DNA of 64,000 nucleotides, taken from contig JAPHSY010000039.1 in the NCBI GenBank assembly GCA_026196495.1, positions 1 to 64,000 on the forward strand. The letters are read 5' to 3'. A program made the translations under genes and the position numbers. The stretch comes from Magnetovibrio sp. (GTDB lineage Bacteria > Pseudomonadota > Alphaproteobacteria > Rhodospirillales > Magnetovibrionaceae). Shown piece after piece: positions 50,101 to 59,206 of this stretch. Under the pieces are notes generated by a model, which ran no database searches, had not been told where the DNA came from, and saw nothing but the letters and a program-made list of their open reading frames with translations. How positions within the stretch are numbered: position 1 is the stretch's first letter; each line of letters begins with the position of its first letter.

Positions 50101-50589
50101 ATGCTGACACCGCTTCGCCTCTACCCCACATTGTTAATCCTGGTTGGCGCTGGTTCCCTGGTTTTCGCCTGGACCGCACAGTATGGGTTCGATTTGGAAC
50201 CCTGCATCCTGTGCCTGTATCAGCGTGTACCATTTGGTGTGGTCGCAATATTAGGGCTCATCGGCTTGGTGAGACCTCAATGGTTATTGCTCGTTTTTGC
50301 TTTGGCAACGGCGGCTTTTGCCATCAATTCAGGGATTGCCTTTTATCACTTTGGCGTCGAACAGCATTGGTGGGTTTCTGCAGCAGGCTGTGGCGGGGGC
50401 GATGTTCCCAAGCAACTTTCCGCTGCAGATATCCTCGCCAGCCTCAATGCTGCACCACCGCCCAAAGCCTGTGACGCCGTAGACTGGACCTTCCTAGGTA
50501 TTTCCATGGCGGGTTGGAATATTGTATTCTCAGGGGGCCTGGCAGTGATTGCAGGGTACATAACAAAAACCCGTAAATGGGGAGCGTAA
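50101..50589 (+). CDS. dsbB: disulfide bond formation protein B
   Basis: LEPCILCLYQRVPFGVVAILG; second Cys pair region (CGGGDVPK...PKACDAVDWTFLGISMAGWN). Confidence 0.93.
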   Translation: MLTPLRLYPTLLILVGAGSLVFAWTAQYGFDLEPCILCLYQRVPFGVVAILGLIGLVRPQWLLLVFALATAAFAINSGIAFYHFGVEQHWWVSAAGCGGGDVPKQLSAADILASLNAAPPPKACDAVDWTFLGISMAGWNIVFSGGLAVIAGYITKTRKWGA

Positions 50590-50592
50590 ATC

Positions 50593-51174
50593 ATGACTGC
50601 CAAAACAAAAAAAGCAGAACCAACCACCACACCCGTGGGCGGACGTATGCCTGGCGACCCAACAAAGGATGTGTTGGTCGAACGCATCATCCGCGTTGAT
50701 CAGGCAGGCGAATACGGAGCTGTACGCATTTACGAAGGTCAGTTGGCGGTTCTGGGCAAAGGCCCCAAAGGCGACATGATCCGCCACATGAAAGAACAAG
50801 AAGACGTCCATCTGGACACCTTCACCAAAATGGCATCCGAGCGCCGCGTACGCCCCACGGCCTTGATGCCATTATGGCACGTGGCTGGGTTTGCATTGGG
50901 TGCCGGAACAGCTCTGTTGGGTGAAAAAGCCGCCATGGCGTGCACCGTCGCCGTCGAAGAAACCATCGATGAACACTACCAGCACCAAATCGAAAAGCTT
51001 GGCGACGATGAAAAAGAGCTGCGCGAAAAATGTATCAAGTTTCGCGAAGAAGAACTAGAACACCGCGACATCGGCTATGAGCACGGTGCCGAACAAGCCC
51101 CGGCTTACCCACTGCTGAGCCGCGCCATTAAGATGGGTACCAAACTGGCAATTAATCTGTCTGAGAAGATTTAG
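50593..51174 (+). CDS. coq7: demethoxyubiquinone hydroxylase family protein Coq7
   Basis: RIIRVDQAGEYGAVRIYEGQLAVLG, MKEQEDVHLDTF, AVEETIDEHYQHQI, EELEHRDIGYEHGAE (diiron EXXH motifs). Confidence 0.95.
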   Translation: MTAKTKKAEPTTTPVGGRMPGDPTKDVLVERIIRVDQAGEYGAVRIYEGQLAVLGKGPKGDMIRHMKEQEDVHLDTFTKMASERRVRPTALMPLWHVAGFALGAGTALLGEKAAMACTVAVEETIDEHYQHQIEKLGDDEKELREKCIKFREEELEHRDIGYEHGAEQAPAYPLLSRAIKMGTKLAINLSEKI

Positions 51175-51184
51175 CCCCGAACAC

Positions 51185-52480
51185 TTATCCCCGAGTACCG
51201 GCAAAGCGTTTTCGGTTTATGAACTCGCTCATGGCTTTGTCCATAAGTTCAGATTCGGTCAGCAGCCTTTTGAGGTTTCTGGCGGAGCCCCCACGTTTTG
51301 TCATTTCCAGAGATTGCTTGACGATTTTTCTGATAACCTCGACCCCCTTGGGCGCCGCAATGTCTTGCTCAAAAAATTGACGTCCTAAACGGTCCCACAA
51401 ACCTTCGAGCATGCTCACACGCATATCGAACGGAAGGGGGCTCATCGCTTCCATGACTTTGTCATCAAGATATGGCAAAAAACCACGGATTTGATTAATT
51501 TCGCGCCCTGTCCAACGCCCTACTTCTATGACGACACTCGGGTTGGCTGTAAGAAGCATAGGAAAATGGCTCCCCATGTTCTTCTTCACCTGAGCAATGC
51601 GGGTTACGTACGTTTTCTTTTTAGAATTCTGGCCACTAACCGGCTTCTTTTCCTTCATTGTCCATGCACCAAATGCGCGGATAACTTCAGGATCCTGAAT
51701 GGACAAGATTTCCGGGCCAAGCGCCATAATTTTTGCACTGTGGTCTAACCCCTCAGCCACAGCGGTCATGAATTCAGGTTCCCAATTCAAAATTTCTGAA
51801 AAGTTCTTTCCTAAGGCCCGGCGCAAGGCCCGCACGAAACTGATCGGTTTGCCTTGAACAAGAACATCCATAAAGGAACTCTTCTGAACCAACAAAAGTT
51901 CGAGGTTGCCACCAAGTCCCATCTTCAGTTCTTTAATCGATCGCGGATCCAACTTAACCAATTGACGTGCCCCACGAAGCTCACGGACGTCTTTAACCTT
52001 TATCTTGCCCAAGTGATCGATAACGACCTTATCTTGATAAGAGGCGGCATTTTTTACAATAATTTCCATTGCCTGTTGAAGATATCGGTCATTCGCTTCA
52101 TTGACCGAATAACCACAACTTCCCACAGGACCCTCTGTTATCAAATGACCAGGATTACCATCAGCATCTAAACAACGGAACTCAATCACCCCCTCTTGCA
52201 AAGCAAGTTCGAACAGGCGCAAGCCGATCTCAATGGCAACATCGTCCTCTTCGATTTCAGCCAAGGTCCGCCCGACAAGCCGCAGCTTGGCTTTAGGGTT
52301 TTGACGAAGATAGAGCTCTTCCAATTTTTGCAACACGGGAAGGATATGATTTGCCACTGTGCGCTTAAGACGCAGGCGTTTAAGCAGCCCGACCTTGCTC
52401 CACATGGCTGTCGGCAACTCCCAGGGCTTCACCCCGTCTGTAGGGGTAACAACCACACGCATAGAACTAACGCCGCCCAT
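51185..52480 (-). CDS. uncharacterised ~430-aa protein (family copy A)
   Basis: 431 aa; paralogous along its length to the 53548-54831 product (WSKVGLLKRLRLKRTVANHILPVLQKLEELYL, EGPVGSCGYSVNEA, SMLEGLWDRLGRQFFEQ). Confidence 0.85.
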   Translation of the reverse strand: MGGVSSMRVVVTPTDGVKPWELPTAMWSKVGLLKRLRLKRTVANHILPVLQKLEELYLRQNPKAKLRLVGRTLAEIEEDDVAIEIGLRLFELALQEGVIEFRCLDADGNPGHLITEGPVGSCGYSVNEANDRYLQQAMEIIVKNAASYQDKVVIDHLGKIKVKDVRELRGARQLVKLDPRSIKELKMGLGGNLELLLVQKSSFMDVLVQGKPISFVRALRRALGKNFSEILNWEPEFMTAVAEGLDHSAKIMALGPEILSIQDPEVIRAFGAWTMKEKKPVSGQNSKKKTYVTRIAQVKKNMGSHFPMLLTANPSVVIEVGRWTGREINQIRGFLPYLDDKVMEAMSPLPFDMRVSMLEGLWDRLGRQFFEQDIAAPKGVEVIRKIVKQSLEMTKRGGSARNLKRLLTESELMDKAMSEFINRKRFAGTRG

Positions 52481-52698
52481 TTCACCTCCCCAGTGAATAG
52501 GTTCAACTTAAACATGATAAAAAGCTTCTATGGCTTGGGGTCTGGCAACCCTCTTGCGTTAATAAAACATTAACATTGCAACCCAACAGCGTCCAGTGCC
52601 CGAAACACAGCAAAAAAACAGGTTTTAAGGCAATGAGTTAAGTTTTTAACTCTCGGGCATATTCTATGATGAAAGCATGAGCTGCGTCGTTAGATTCG

Positions 52699-52791
52699 CT
52701 GATGGGGCTAAAAGATCAGTGCGAGAAGTTGAGATCGGATGGAATTAAGATGGGCTCCAAGTGGTTGATTGACCTGTCTGAGGAGATTTAG
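52699..52791 (+). pseudogene. degenerate 3' fragment of a second coq7
   Basis: In frame: LMGLKDQCEKLRSDGIKMGSKWLIDLSEEI-stop, versus coq7 KELREKCIKFREEE...[gap]...AIKMGTKLAINLSEKI-stop. Confidence 0.75.
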
Positions 52792-53363
52792 TTTAAATCG
52801 CCAGGCCCATTTAGCGGCTTATTCTTCTCATTTCTTGCGTGAATACCTCGTAAAATATCCGCTGCACTTCCTTGAGGCGATTGGTGCCTCATATTGCAAT
52901 CCGCTCCTTTTCGCCCTTTGTATACCCTAACAAGATAATCAACTTGCTCTTTATAAAGAGCAAGTTTCTTTAGAAGTTCCTGGGTATTTAGCTCAGAGCC
53001 AGTCTTACTTTCAGCATGTTTGCTAGTCGTGCCTTCAGATTCAACAGACAATGGATTGGCCACCTTACCAGCCATTAACAATCGGAAGTTTCGGTCTGAC
53101 TCCTTATCTTTACGTTTCTGATTTAAACGTTCTTCTTCATGACGGCCATATTGCTCATCAATATTTCCGATTATATTAGATACCAATGTTCTAATGACTC
53201 GATATAACCCGACCCCAAGACCAACACTTACCACTAATGCAATAAAAGAGACTGAAATTGCTAATGAATTTTGCACCAGTTCCATAGGGGTACGGCTTGA
53301 GACAAGCTCAAGCAAACCGCGTAGGATGATGGAAATTTCCCCCATCAAAGTCCCCCCAACCAT
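52788..53363 (-). CDS. uncharacterised single-TM protein with charged C-terminal domain
   Basis: 191 aa; TM ISVSFIALVVSVGLGVGLYRVI then a K/R/E-rich region; located between the two ~430-aa paralogs. Confidence 0.7.
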   Translation of the reverse strand: MVGGTLMGEISIILRGLLELVSSRTPMELVQNSLAISVSFIALVVSVGLGVGLYRVIRTLVSNIIGNIDEQYGRHEEERLNQKRKDKESDRNFRLLMAGKVANPLSVESEGTTSKHAESKTGSELNTQELLKKLALYKEQVDYLVRVYKGRKGADCNMRHQSPQGSAADILRGIHARNEKNKPLNGPGDLN

Positions 53364-53547
53364 AAAAAACCAACACTCACAGCTATTTCAGAAGCCTTGC
53401 AGGCATACACAATATGAAGTTAATGCAAGAAGAAATTATACCATATGTTGAGTTGGGGCAATTTTTTTAATAATAAATTTATCTTTTGCCATATCAATTA
53501 TACTGGTCATGCACAAAAATTAATAAAGGGCCATCTGGCTAATTAGA

Positions 53548-54831
53548 TCAGCCCGACACCCGTTTGCGCTTCAAGTAGTCACCCATGGAAGCATCCATCA
53601 GGTCCGATTGGGTGATGAGGTTCCTTAAGTTTTTCGCGGAATTGCCCTTTTCCATCATATCCATGGCTTGGTCGGTAATGTTTTTCACCACCTGAGCACC
53701 TTCGGGCTTCTTCAATTCATTTTCCACAAATTCACGCCCCAAGCGATCCCACAGCCCTTCCAGCATGCTCACTTGCATTTCAAAGGGCATCGGTGACATA
53801 ACTTCAATCACCTCACTACCCAGATGTGGTAAGAAGTTACGGATTTTGTCAATTTCTTGATTGCTCCAATTTCCAACAACCTTCACCACATTGGGACTGG
53901 CCGTCAGCAAAATGGAAAAACTCGCCCCCATCACTTCTTTCACTTGGGCAATGCGAGTGATGTATTTCTTTTTCTTTGAACTCTTACCCGATTTGGGTTT
54001 GACCTCTTTCATCGCCCAGGTGCCAAAGGCACGAATAACTTCTGGGTCTTCAATAGACAGCAGCTCCGGACCCATGGCAGTGATTTTCGCCCCATGGTTC
54101 AAACCTTCCGCCACAGCCGAAATAAACTCGGGATCCCATTTGAGAATTTGAGAAAAGTTCTTACCCAAAGCATAGCGCAGAGCGCGCAAGAACGTGATGG
54201 GCTTACACTTGTGCAAAATATCCAGATAGGCTTTGTCTTGAAGCAATAAGGGCTCTAAGTCGCCCTTTAGGCCTTGGCTCAGTTCCTTGATGGCAAGCGG
54301 GTCAAAGCGCACCAACTGGCGTGCTGCGCCCAGATCCTCAACCGTATTGATATCTAGGCGTTCCAACTGATTATAAATGGTCTTTTCAACGACCTGTTTG
54401 CCCTGTTGCAAAATGATCTGCACGGCTTTGTCGAGAAAATGGGCCTTTGCCTCTTCAATGCTGTAACCACAACGCCCCACTGGTCCATCCAAAATGACTT
54501 TTCCGGGTTTGCCCTTTTTTCCCTCGTTCTGAAATTCCAACAGACCTTCTTGTAAAGCTAAATCAAATAGATAGAGACAGGCCTCGATTGCCACATCATC
54601 TTTTTCAATTTCAGTAGCAGAACGTCCAACAATCCGGGGGGTGGCACCTAAGTGTTCTTTCAGATAGAGCTCTTCCAAGCTCTGTAGCACAGGCAGCACA
54701 TATTCTGTAACGGTGTGACTGAGGCGAATTCTGCGCAGCAAGCCAACCTTTGACCACAAACCCGCAGGCACCTCCCAGGCACGTTTGCCTGTTTTCGGTG
54801 TAATCACCACGCACTTACGACCTTCGGCCAT
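53548..54831 (-). CDS. uncharacterised ~430-aa protein (family copy B)
   Basis: 427 aa; paralogous to 51185-52480 (WSKVGLLRRIRLSHTVTEYVLPVLQSLEELYL, DGPVGRCGYSIEEA, SMLEGLWDRLGREFVEN). Confidence 0.85.
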   Translation of the reverse strand: MAEGRKCVVITPKTGKRAWEVPAGLWSKVGLLRRIRLSHTVTEYVLPVLQSLEELYLKEHLGATPRIVGRSATEIEKDDVAIEACLYLFDLALQEGLLEFQNEGKKGKPGKVILDGPVGRCGYSIEEAKAHFLDKAVQIILQQGKQVVEKTIYNQLERLDINTVEDLGAARQLVRFDPLAIKELSQGLKGDLEPLLLQDKAYLDILHKCKPITFLRALRYALGKNFSQILKWDPEFISAVAEGLNHGAKITAMGPELLSIEDPEVIRAFGTWAMKEVKPKSGKSSKKKKYITRIAQVKEVMGASFSILLTASPNVVKVVGNWSNQEIDKIRNFLPHLGSEVIEVMSPMPFEMQVSMLEGLWDRLGREFVENELKKPEGAQVVKNITDQAMDMMEKGNSAKNLRNLITQSDLMDASMGDYLKRKRVSG

Positions 54832-55000
54832 GCTTTTCCACCCTCACCGCGTGAACATCGCCAAAACCGTCATATTTTTAATTTTTTATTGGAACAGAAT
54901 CTCTGGCAACCGACCATAACTGAACATGAGAATAACACTTATGGACTAGCAAGGTCCATTCTGCATCTGCATGCATTGCCAAGGCTTAAAAGCTATGACG

Positions 55001-55231
55001 TTAGACCTTGATAATGGATTTGATCTTACCGCGATGCCGATTTGAACGTTCGGCAATTTGGTTGTCTTGATCCTGGATCGCTGTACGCGCTAAATCCAAC
55101 AGAGCATCACCATAAGATTCATCCAACTGGTCAACAGCTACCCGCCGGTTAGACGATAATGTGCCATCTTCATAGGTCACATTAAACGTCACGAATGTAG
55201 CAGGTTTGCTTTTAGATTTTTTGCGCGCCAT
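55001..55231 (-). CDS. small hypothetical protein
   Basis: 76 aa; MARKKSKSKPATFVTFNVTYEDGTLSSNRRVAVDQL... Confidence 0.6.
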   Translation of the reverse strand: MARKKSKSKPATFVTFNVTYEDGTLSSNRRVAVDQLDESYGDALLDLARTAIQDQDNQIAERSNRHRGKIKSIIKV

Positions 55232-55256
55232 TGGAATTCTCCAGATTGAAATTTAA

Positions 55257-55436
55257 TTAAGACACGCGAACATCAACTCGGTCGCCAAAGCTCTCTGTAA
55301 TAAGATTATGAGCATGACGGGTCATAATTGGATTTTCCTGTCGGCGGATTGTGAAGATGCACTTTCCCTCCGTTTGCGCGTGGGTTACAAAATTCTGCAG
55401 CCCGTATGTAATTAAAAATTTGTGTTCGTTACTCAT
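55257..55436 (-). CDS. small hypothetical protein
   Basis: 59-aa ORF below the track cutoff: MSNEHKFLITYGLQNFVTHAQTEGKCIFTIRRQENPIMTRHAHNLITESFGDRVDVRVS. Confidence 0.5.
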   Translation of the reverse strand: MSNEHKFLITYGLQNFVTHAQTEGKCIFTIRRQENPIMTRHAHNLITESFGDRVDVRVS

Positions 55437-55601
55437 TGTATATCCTTAGATCAATCCTCCACGACGAGTACATCCAGCAAAATACTGAGCAAGTCAGGGG
55501 ATTGAATAAAAAATGCTGAGAAGCCGGGCACAATGACCTATCGGCTCAGTCCTAAGACGACAACGCGTAGCCTGGGCACAAGGCCTGAGGCTTAGGCATC
55601 A

Positions 55602-55763
55602 TCACTCAGCGGTGATTGTTGTTTGATCCATATCACTCAACTCGGTTTTTTCTTCTTGATTGTCCCGAGCAAGTTTTTTGTCCGCAGCTCGCTTAGCCTT
55701 CTTTTCGGCTTTCAAGCGTTCACGTTCGCGGCGTTCAAAATCGTAGTTAGGCTTTCGAGCCAT
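55602..55763 (-). CDS. small Lys/Arg/Glu-rich protein
   Basis: MARKPNYDFERRERERLKAEKKAKRAADKKLARDNQEEKTELSDMDQTTITAE; start at the internal M rather than the track start. Confidence 0.7.
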   Translation of the reverse strand: MARKPNYDFERRERERLKAEKKAKRAADKKLARDNQEEKTELSDMDQTTITAE

Positions 55764-55816
55764 TATCATCCCTTTGGATGTTGGAGAACGCGCAATTGCA
55801 AGAACCACAGATGAAT

Positions 55817-55984
55817 CTAGATTGCTTTTTCAGCTTTTTGCTTCGCAAGACGAAGAGCACGCAAGCGTTCACGCTGGGCTTTCTTCTCTTTCAACGCGAT
55901 TTCTTTTTCAGCGCGAAGCCGTGAAGCTTTTCTTTGCGAGGTGGCAAGCTGTTGTTCCGACTTAGATTTTCCAAGATCAAACAT
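55817..55984 (-). CDS. small Lys/Arg/Glu-rich protein
   Basis: 55-aa ORF below the track cutoff: MFDLGKSKSEQQLATSQRKASRLRAEKEIALKEKKAQRERLRALRLAKQKAEKAI. Confidence 0.5.
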   Translation of the reverse strand: MFDLGKSKSEQQLATSQRKASRLRAEKEIALKEKKAQRERLRALRLAKQKAEKAI

Positions 55985-56117
55985 ATTCCATTCCAGTACG
56001 TCTTGATTGAAGACATCGGCAGCGGACTATGTTGGCCCGAAATCCTTACGGTATGCCGCACAAATGCGGAAAAGCAGCCGCTCCCGACCAAAATCGAGAG
56101 CGGCATGCTCAATCGAA

Positions 56118-56327
56118 TTAATCGATGACTTTGAGGTCTTCAGCAGAAGCTTTGCCGTTACGGCCTTCTTGAAGCTCATAAGTGACTTTTTGACCGTCGT
56201 TCAAAGTGCTCAAACCAGCACGTTCGACAGCAGAGATATGCACGAATGCATCGCCGGAGCCATCTTCAGGCTCGATAAAGCCATAACCTTTGGTCGGGTT
56301 GAACCATTTAACAGTACCTGTAGCCAT
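56118..56327 (-). CDS. cold-shock protein (CspA family)
   Basis: MATGTVKWFNPTKGYGFIEPEDGSGDAFVHISAVERAGL. Confidence 0.96.
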   Translation of the reverse strand: MATGTVKWFNPTKGYGFIEPEDGSGDAFVHISAVERAGLSTLNDGQKVTYELQEGRNGKASAEDLKVID

Positions 56328-56536
56328 TAGAATATTCCTTTTCTCTGGCATCATGACATGCGCACCACAGAGTGTTGCGCGGTGGTATAACGATCACAAT
56401 GTCAGGGGATAACTAAGTAGCTAAAAAGCGTACCAATAAGCTCAGCACACAAAACATTTGTATCACGTATGCCACATAAATGGCGTATATCCCGCTAAAG
56501 TCAATGATTTTAATATTTTCGTTTTATGAATATGCA

Positions 56537-57334
56537 TTAATTTTTGCGTTTTTTCACCAATCCGGCGATGACTCCGCGCATGGTGCGGACCTCTTGTTCG
56601 GTCATTCGGGCGCGTTGAAACATGTTGCGTAAGTTGCGGATCATGCCCGGTTTTTTGGCTTCAACGCCTAAAAAACCGCAGTCCGTTAATTCATGTTCCA
56701 AGTGATTAAACAGACCGACCAACTCTTCTTTGGTGGCGCGGCGGGTATCCAAGCGCACTTCATAGGTTTCATGAGGGCGATCATCAGCAGCCTGGAACCA
56801 CTCATACCCCATCAACAATACCGCCTGGGCCAAATTCAGAGATGTGAACCCTGGGTTCAATGGCACCATCAAGATACTATCGGCCAGCGCAATATCATCA
56901 TTGTGCAGACCAACCGCTTCTTTACCGAACAACACACCACACTGCACCCCTTGGCCGCGCTGCTCATGCATTTCCTGAGCGGCGCCGCGCGGTGTTAATA
57001 CATCCTTGGACATATCACGTGCGCGTGCCGTGGTGGCAAACACATGGCCCAAATCGGCAATGGCATCTGCCGTGGTCTCATAAACACGCGCATTGTCCAA
57101 CACCACATCGGCACCCGATGCCGTTTTGTAGGCCGCATCATTAGGCCAACCATCACGCGGCGCAACGATGCGCATATCCACAAGCGCACAATTCAGCATC
57201 GCACGAGCAACCATGCCAATGTTTTCACCCAATTGCGGTTCCACCAAAATGACTGCGGGACCACCTTCAGCAGCTTCAGATGCCGTAGATTTGGCGGGAC
57301 GGCGGTGTTTGGTTGAGGTCGGAGCGGGACACAT
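56537..57334 (-). CDS. trmJ: RNA methyltransferase, TrmH/SpoU family (TrmJ-like)
   Basis: VILVEPQLGENIGMVARAMLNCAL, LFGKEAVGLHNDDIALADSILMVPLNPGFTSLNLAQAVLLMGYE. Confidence 0.92.
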   Translation of the reverse strand: MCPAPTSTKHRRPAKSTASEAAEGGPAVILVEPQLGENIGMVARAMLNCALVDMRIVAPRDGWPNDAAYKTASGADVVLDNARVYETTADAIADLGHVFATTARARDMSKDVLTPRGAAQEMHEQRGQGVQCGVLFGKEAVGLHNDDIALADSILMVPLNPGFTSLNLAQAVLLMGYEWFQAADDRPHETYEVRLDTRRATKEELVGLFNHLEHELTDCGFLGVEAKKPGMIRNLRNMFQRARMTEQEVRTMRGVIAGLVKKRKN

Positions 57335-57339
57335 GAAGG

Positions 57340-58950
57340 TTAAGCAGCCCTTGCGCCATCACGAAACAGCTTATACACGATGGAATCACGCAACGCATTA
57401 TAAGATGCATCGATCACGTTCCCAGAAACGCCCACGGTTGCCCAAGTACGCCCTGTATCGTCGGTACTTTCAATCATCACTCGGGTGACGGCTGCGGTGG
57501 CCTCACCCGGGGTCAGAATACGCACCTTGTAGTCGACCAAGCGCAGATCAACCAGGGTCGGATACAACGGCAACAAAACTTTACGCAACGCCGCATCCAG
57601 CGCATTCACAGGACCATTACCTTCAGCAACGGCCATTTTTTGATCTTCGTGGTTCTTATCAGGGTGTAATTCCAACTTCACCGTGGCTTCAGATTGGGTT
57701 ACGAGCTTATCCATAACATTCCAGCGCCGCTCATCAATCACACGAAAGCTTGCACAGCGGAAATACTCAGGTACCTCACCCAAAGCGCGTCGGGCCATCA
57801 GCTCAAAACTGGCATCGGCCCCATCATAGGAATACCCCTGTTTTTCTTTGATTTTAACTTTTTCAAGCACCTTGTTGATGCGCGGATCTTTGTCTTCAAT
57901 TTCCAACCCAATTTCACGAAACCGTGCCAAAATATTGGATCGCCCAGCTTGATCAGACACCAAAATTTGGCGATGGTTACCAACACTTTCCGGTTCTATA
58001 TGCTCATAGCATTTTGGGTCTTTTTCCACCGCAGAAACATGCAGTCCACCTTTATGTGCAAACGCCGATTCACCGACATATGGACGATGCCGGTCCGGAG
58101 CACGATTGAGACGTTCATCCAAGGCATGGGAAACATGACTAAGGTGCTTCAGACCTTCTGTGGTGATTCCCGTATCAAAACCCATTTTCAGCATCAAAGA
58201 CGGAATAACACTGACGAGGCTAGCATTACCGCACCGCTCACCTAATCCGTTAATGGTGCCTTGAACCATTCGTGCGCCAGATTTGACGGCTGCAAGCGAA
58301 TTCGCCACAGCATTGCCGGTGTCATCGTGGCAATGGATGCCGACCTTTTCACCTGGGATCGTTTCACAGACTTTTTCGACAATTTCCGCGATTTCAAAAG
58401 GCAACGTGCCGCCATTGGTATCACACAACACCACCCAACGTGCACCACCGTCAATTGCAGCCTTAAGACAGCTCATGGCGAACTCAGGATTGGCTTTGTA
58501 CCCGTCGAAGAAATGTTCTGCATCAAACATCACCTCATCCAACTTGGTGCCCGCATGAGCAACACTGTCTTGGATCATGGCAAGGTTCTCATCGCGTTCA
58601 ATATTCAACGCCACATCAACCTGATAGTCCCAGGCTTTACCCACCATGCATACCACTCGAGCATCCGTTGCCAACAATGCATTCAGCCCTGGATCGTTAG
58701 CTGCACTGCGCCCCGCACGACGCGTCATCCCAAACGTGGTGATACGGGACGTTTTCATAGGCGGCAAGTTATCGAAAAAGGCATCGTCCGTTGGGTTCGC
58801 ACCCGGCCAACCGCCTTCGATATAGTCAACACCCAGTTCATCCAAATCACGCGCAATGGCATCTTTGTCCACCGGTCCAAAATCAACGCCGGAGGTCTGC
58901 GCACCGTCACGCAGGGTAGTATCATAAATATAGACGCGGTTAGCAGTCAT
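57340..58950 (-). CDS. cimA: citramalate synthase
   Basis: VYIYDTTLRDGAQTSGVDF, GIHCHDDTGNAVANSLAAVKSGARMVQGTINGLGERCGNASL; LeuA-type C-terminal domain. Start at MTANRVYIYD. Confidence 0.94.
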   Translation of the reverse strand: MTANRVYIYDTTLRDGAQTSGVDFGPVDKDAIARDLDELGVDYIEGGWPGANPTDDAFFDNLPPMKTSRITTFGMTRRAGRSAANDPGLNALLATDARVVCMVGKAWDYQVDVALNIERDENLAMIQDSVAHAGTKLDEVMFDAEHFFDGYKANPEFAMSCLKAAIDGGARWVVLCDTNGGTLPFEIAEIVEKVCETIPGEKVGIHCHDDTGNAVANSLAAVKSGARMVQGTINGLGERCGNASLVSVIPSLMLKMGFDTGITTEGLKHLSHVSHALDERLNRAPDRHRPYVGESAFAHKGGLHVSAVEKDPKCYEHIEPESVGNHRQILVSDQAGRSNILARFREIGLEIEDKDPRINKVLEKVKIKEKQGYSYDGADASFELMARRALGEVPEYFRCASFRVIDERRWNVMDKLVTQSEATVKLELHPDKNHEDQKMAVAEGNGPVNALDAALRKVLLPLYPTLVDLRLVDYKVRILTPGEATAAVTRVMIESTDDTGRTWATVGVSGNVIDASYNALRDSIVYKLFRDGARAA

Positions 58951-59206
58951 GATTTGGGCCGTCCTAGTCACCAAAAGTCGCAACAATTCGAAGATTGGAG
59001 AATGCCTAATTTCGCACCTGCACACAAGGGTTTCACACCAATTACAGTAAGCTTCTTGTCTTTAGGGTGCAAAACCAATACGCCAAGCTTGGCGTGACAG
59101 GAACATGTGTATATTCTCAAAGTGTAGTGATTCGCCCTAACTACACGCATCACTTTTTGCCAAATTTGGGGATGACGGCACACCGACAAAGGCTTATTCA
59201 TTATCT

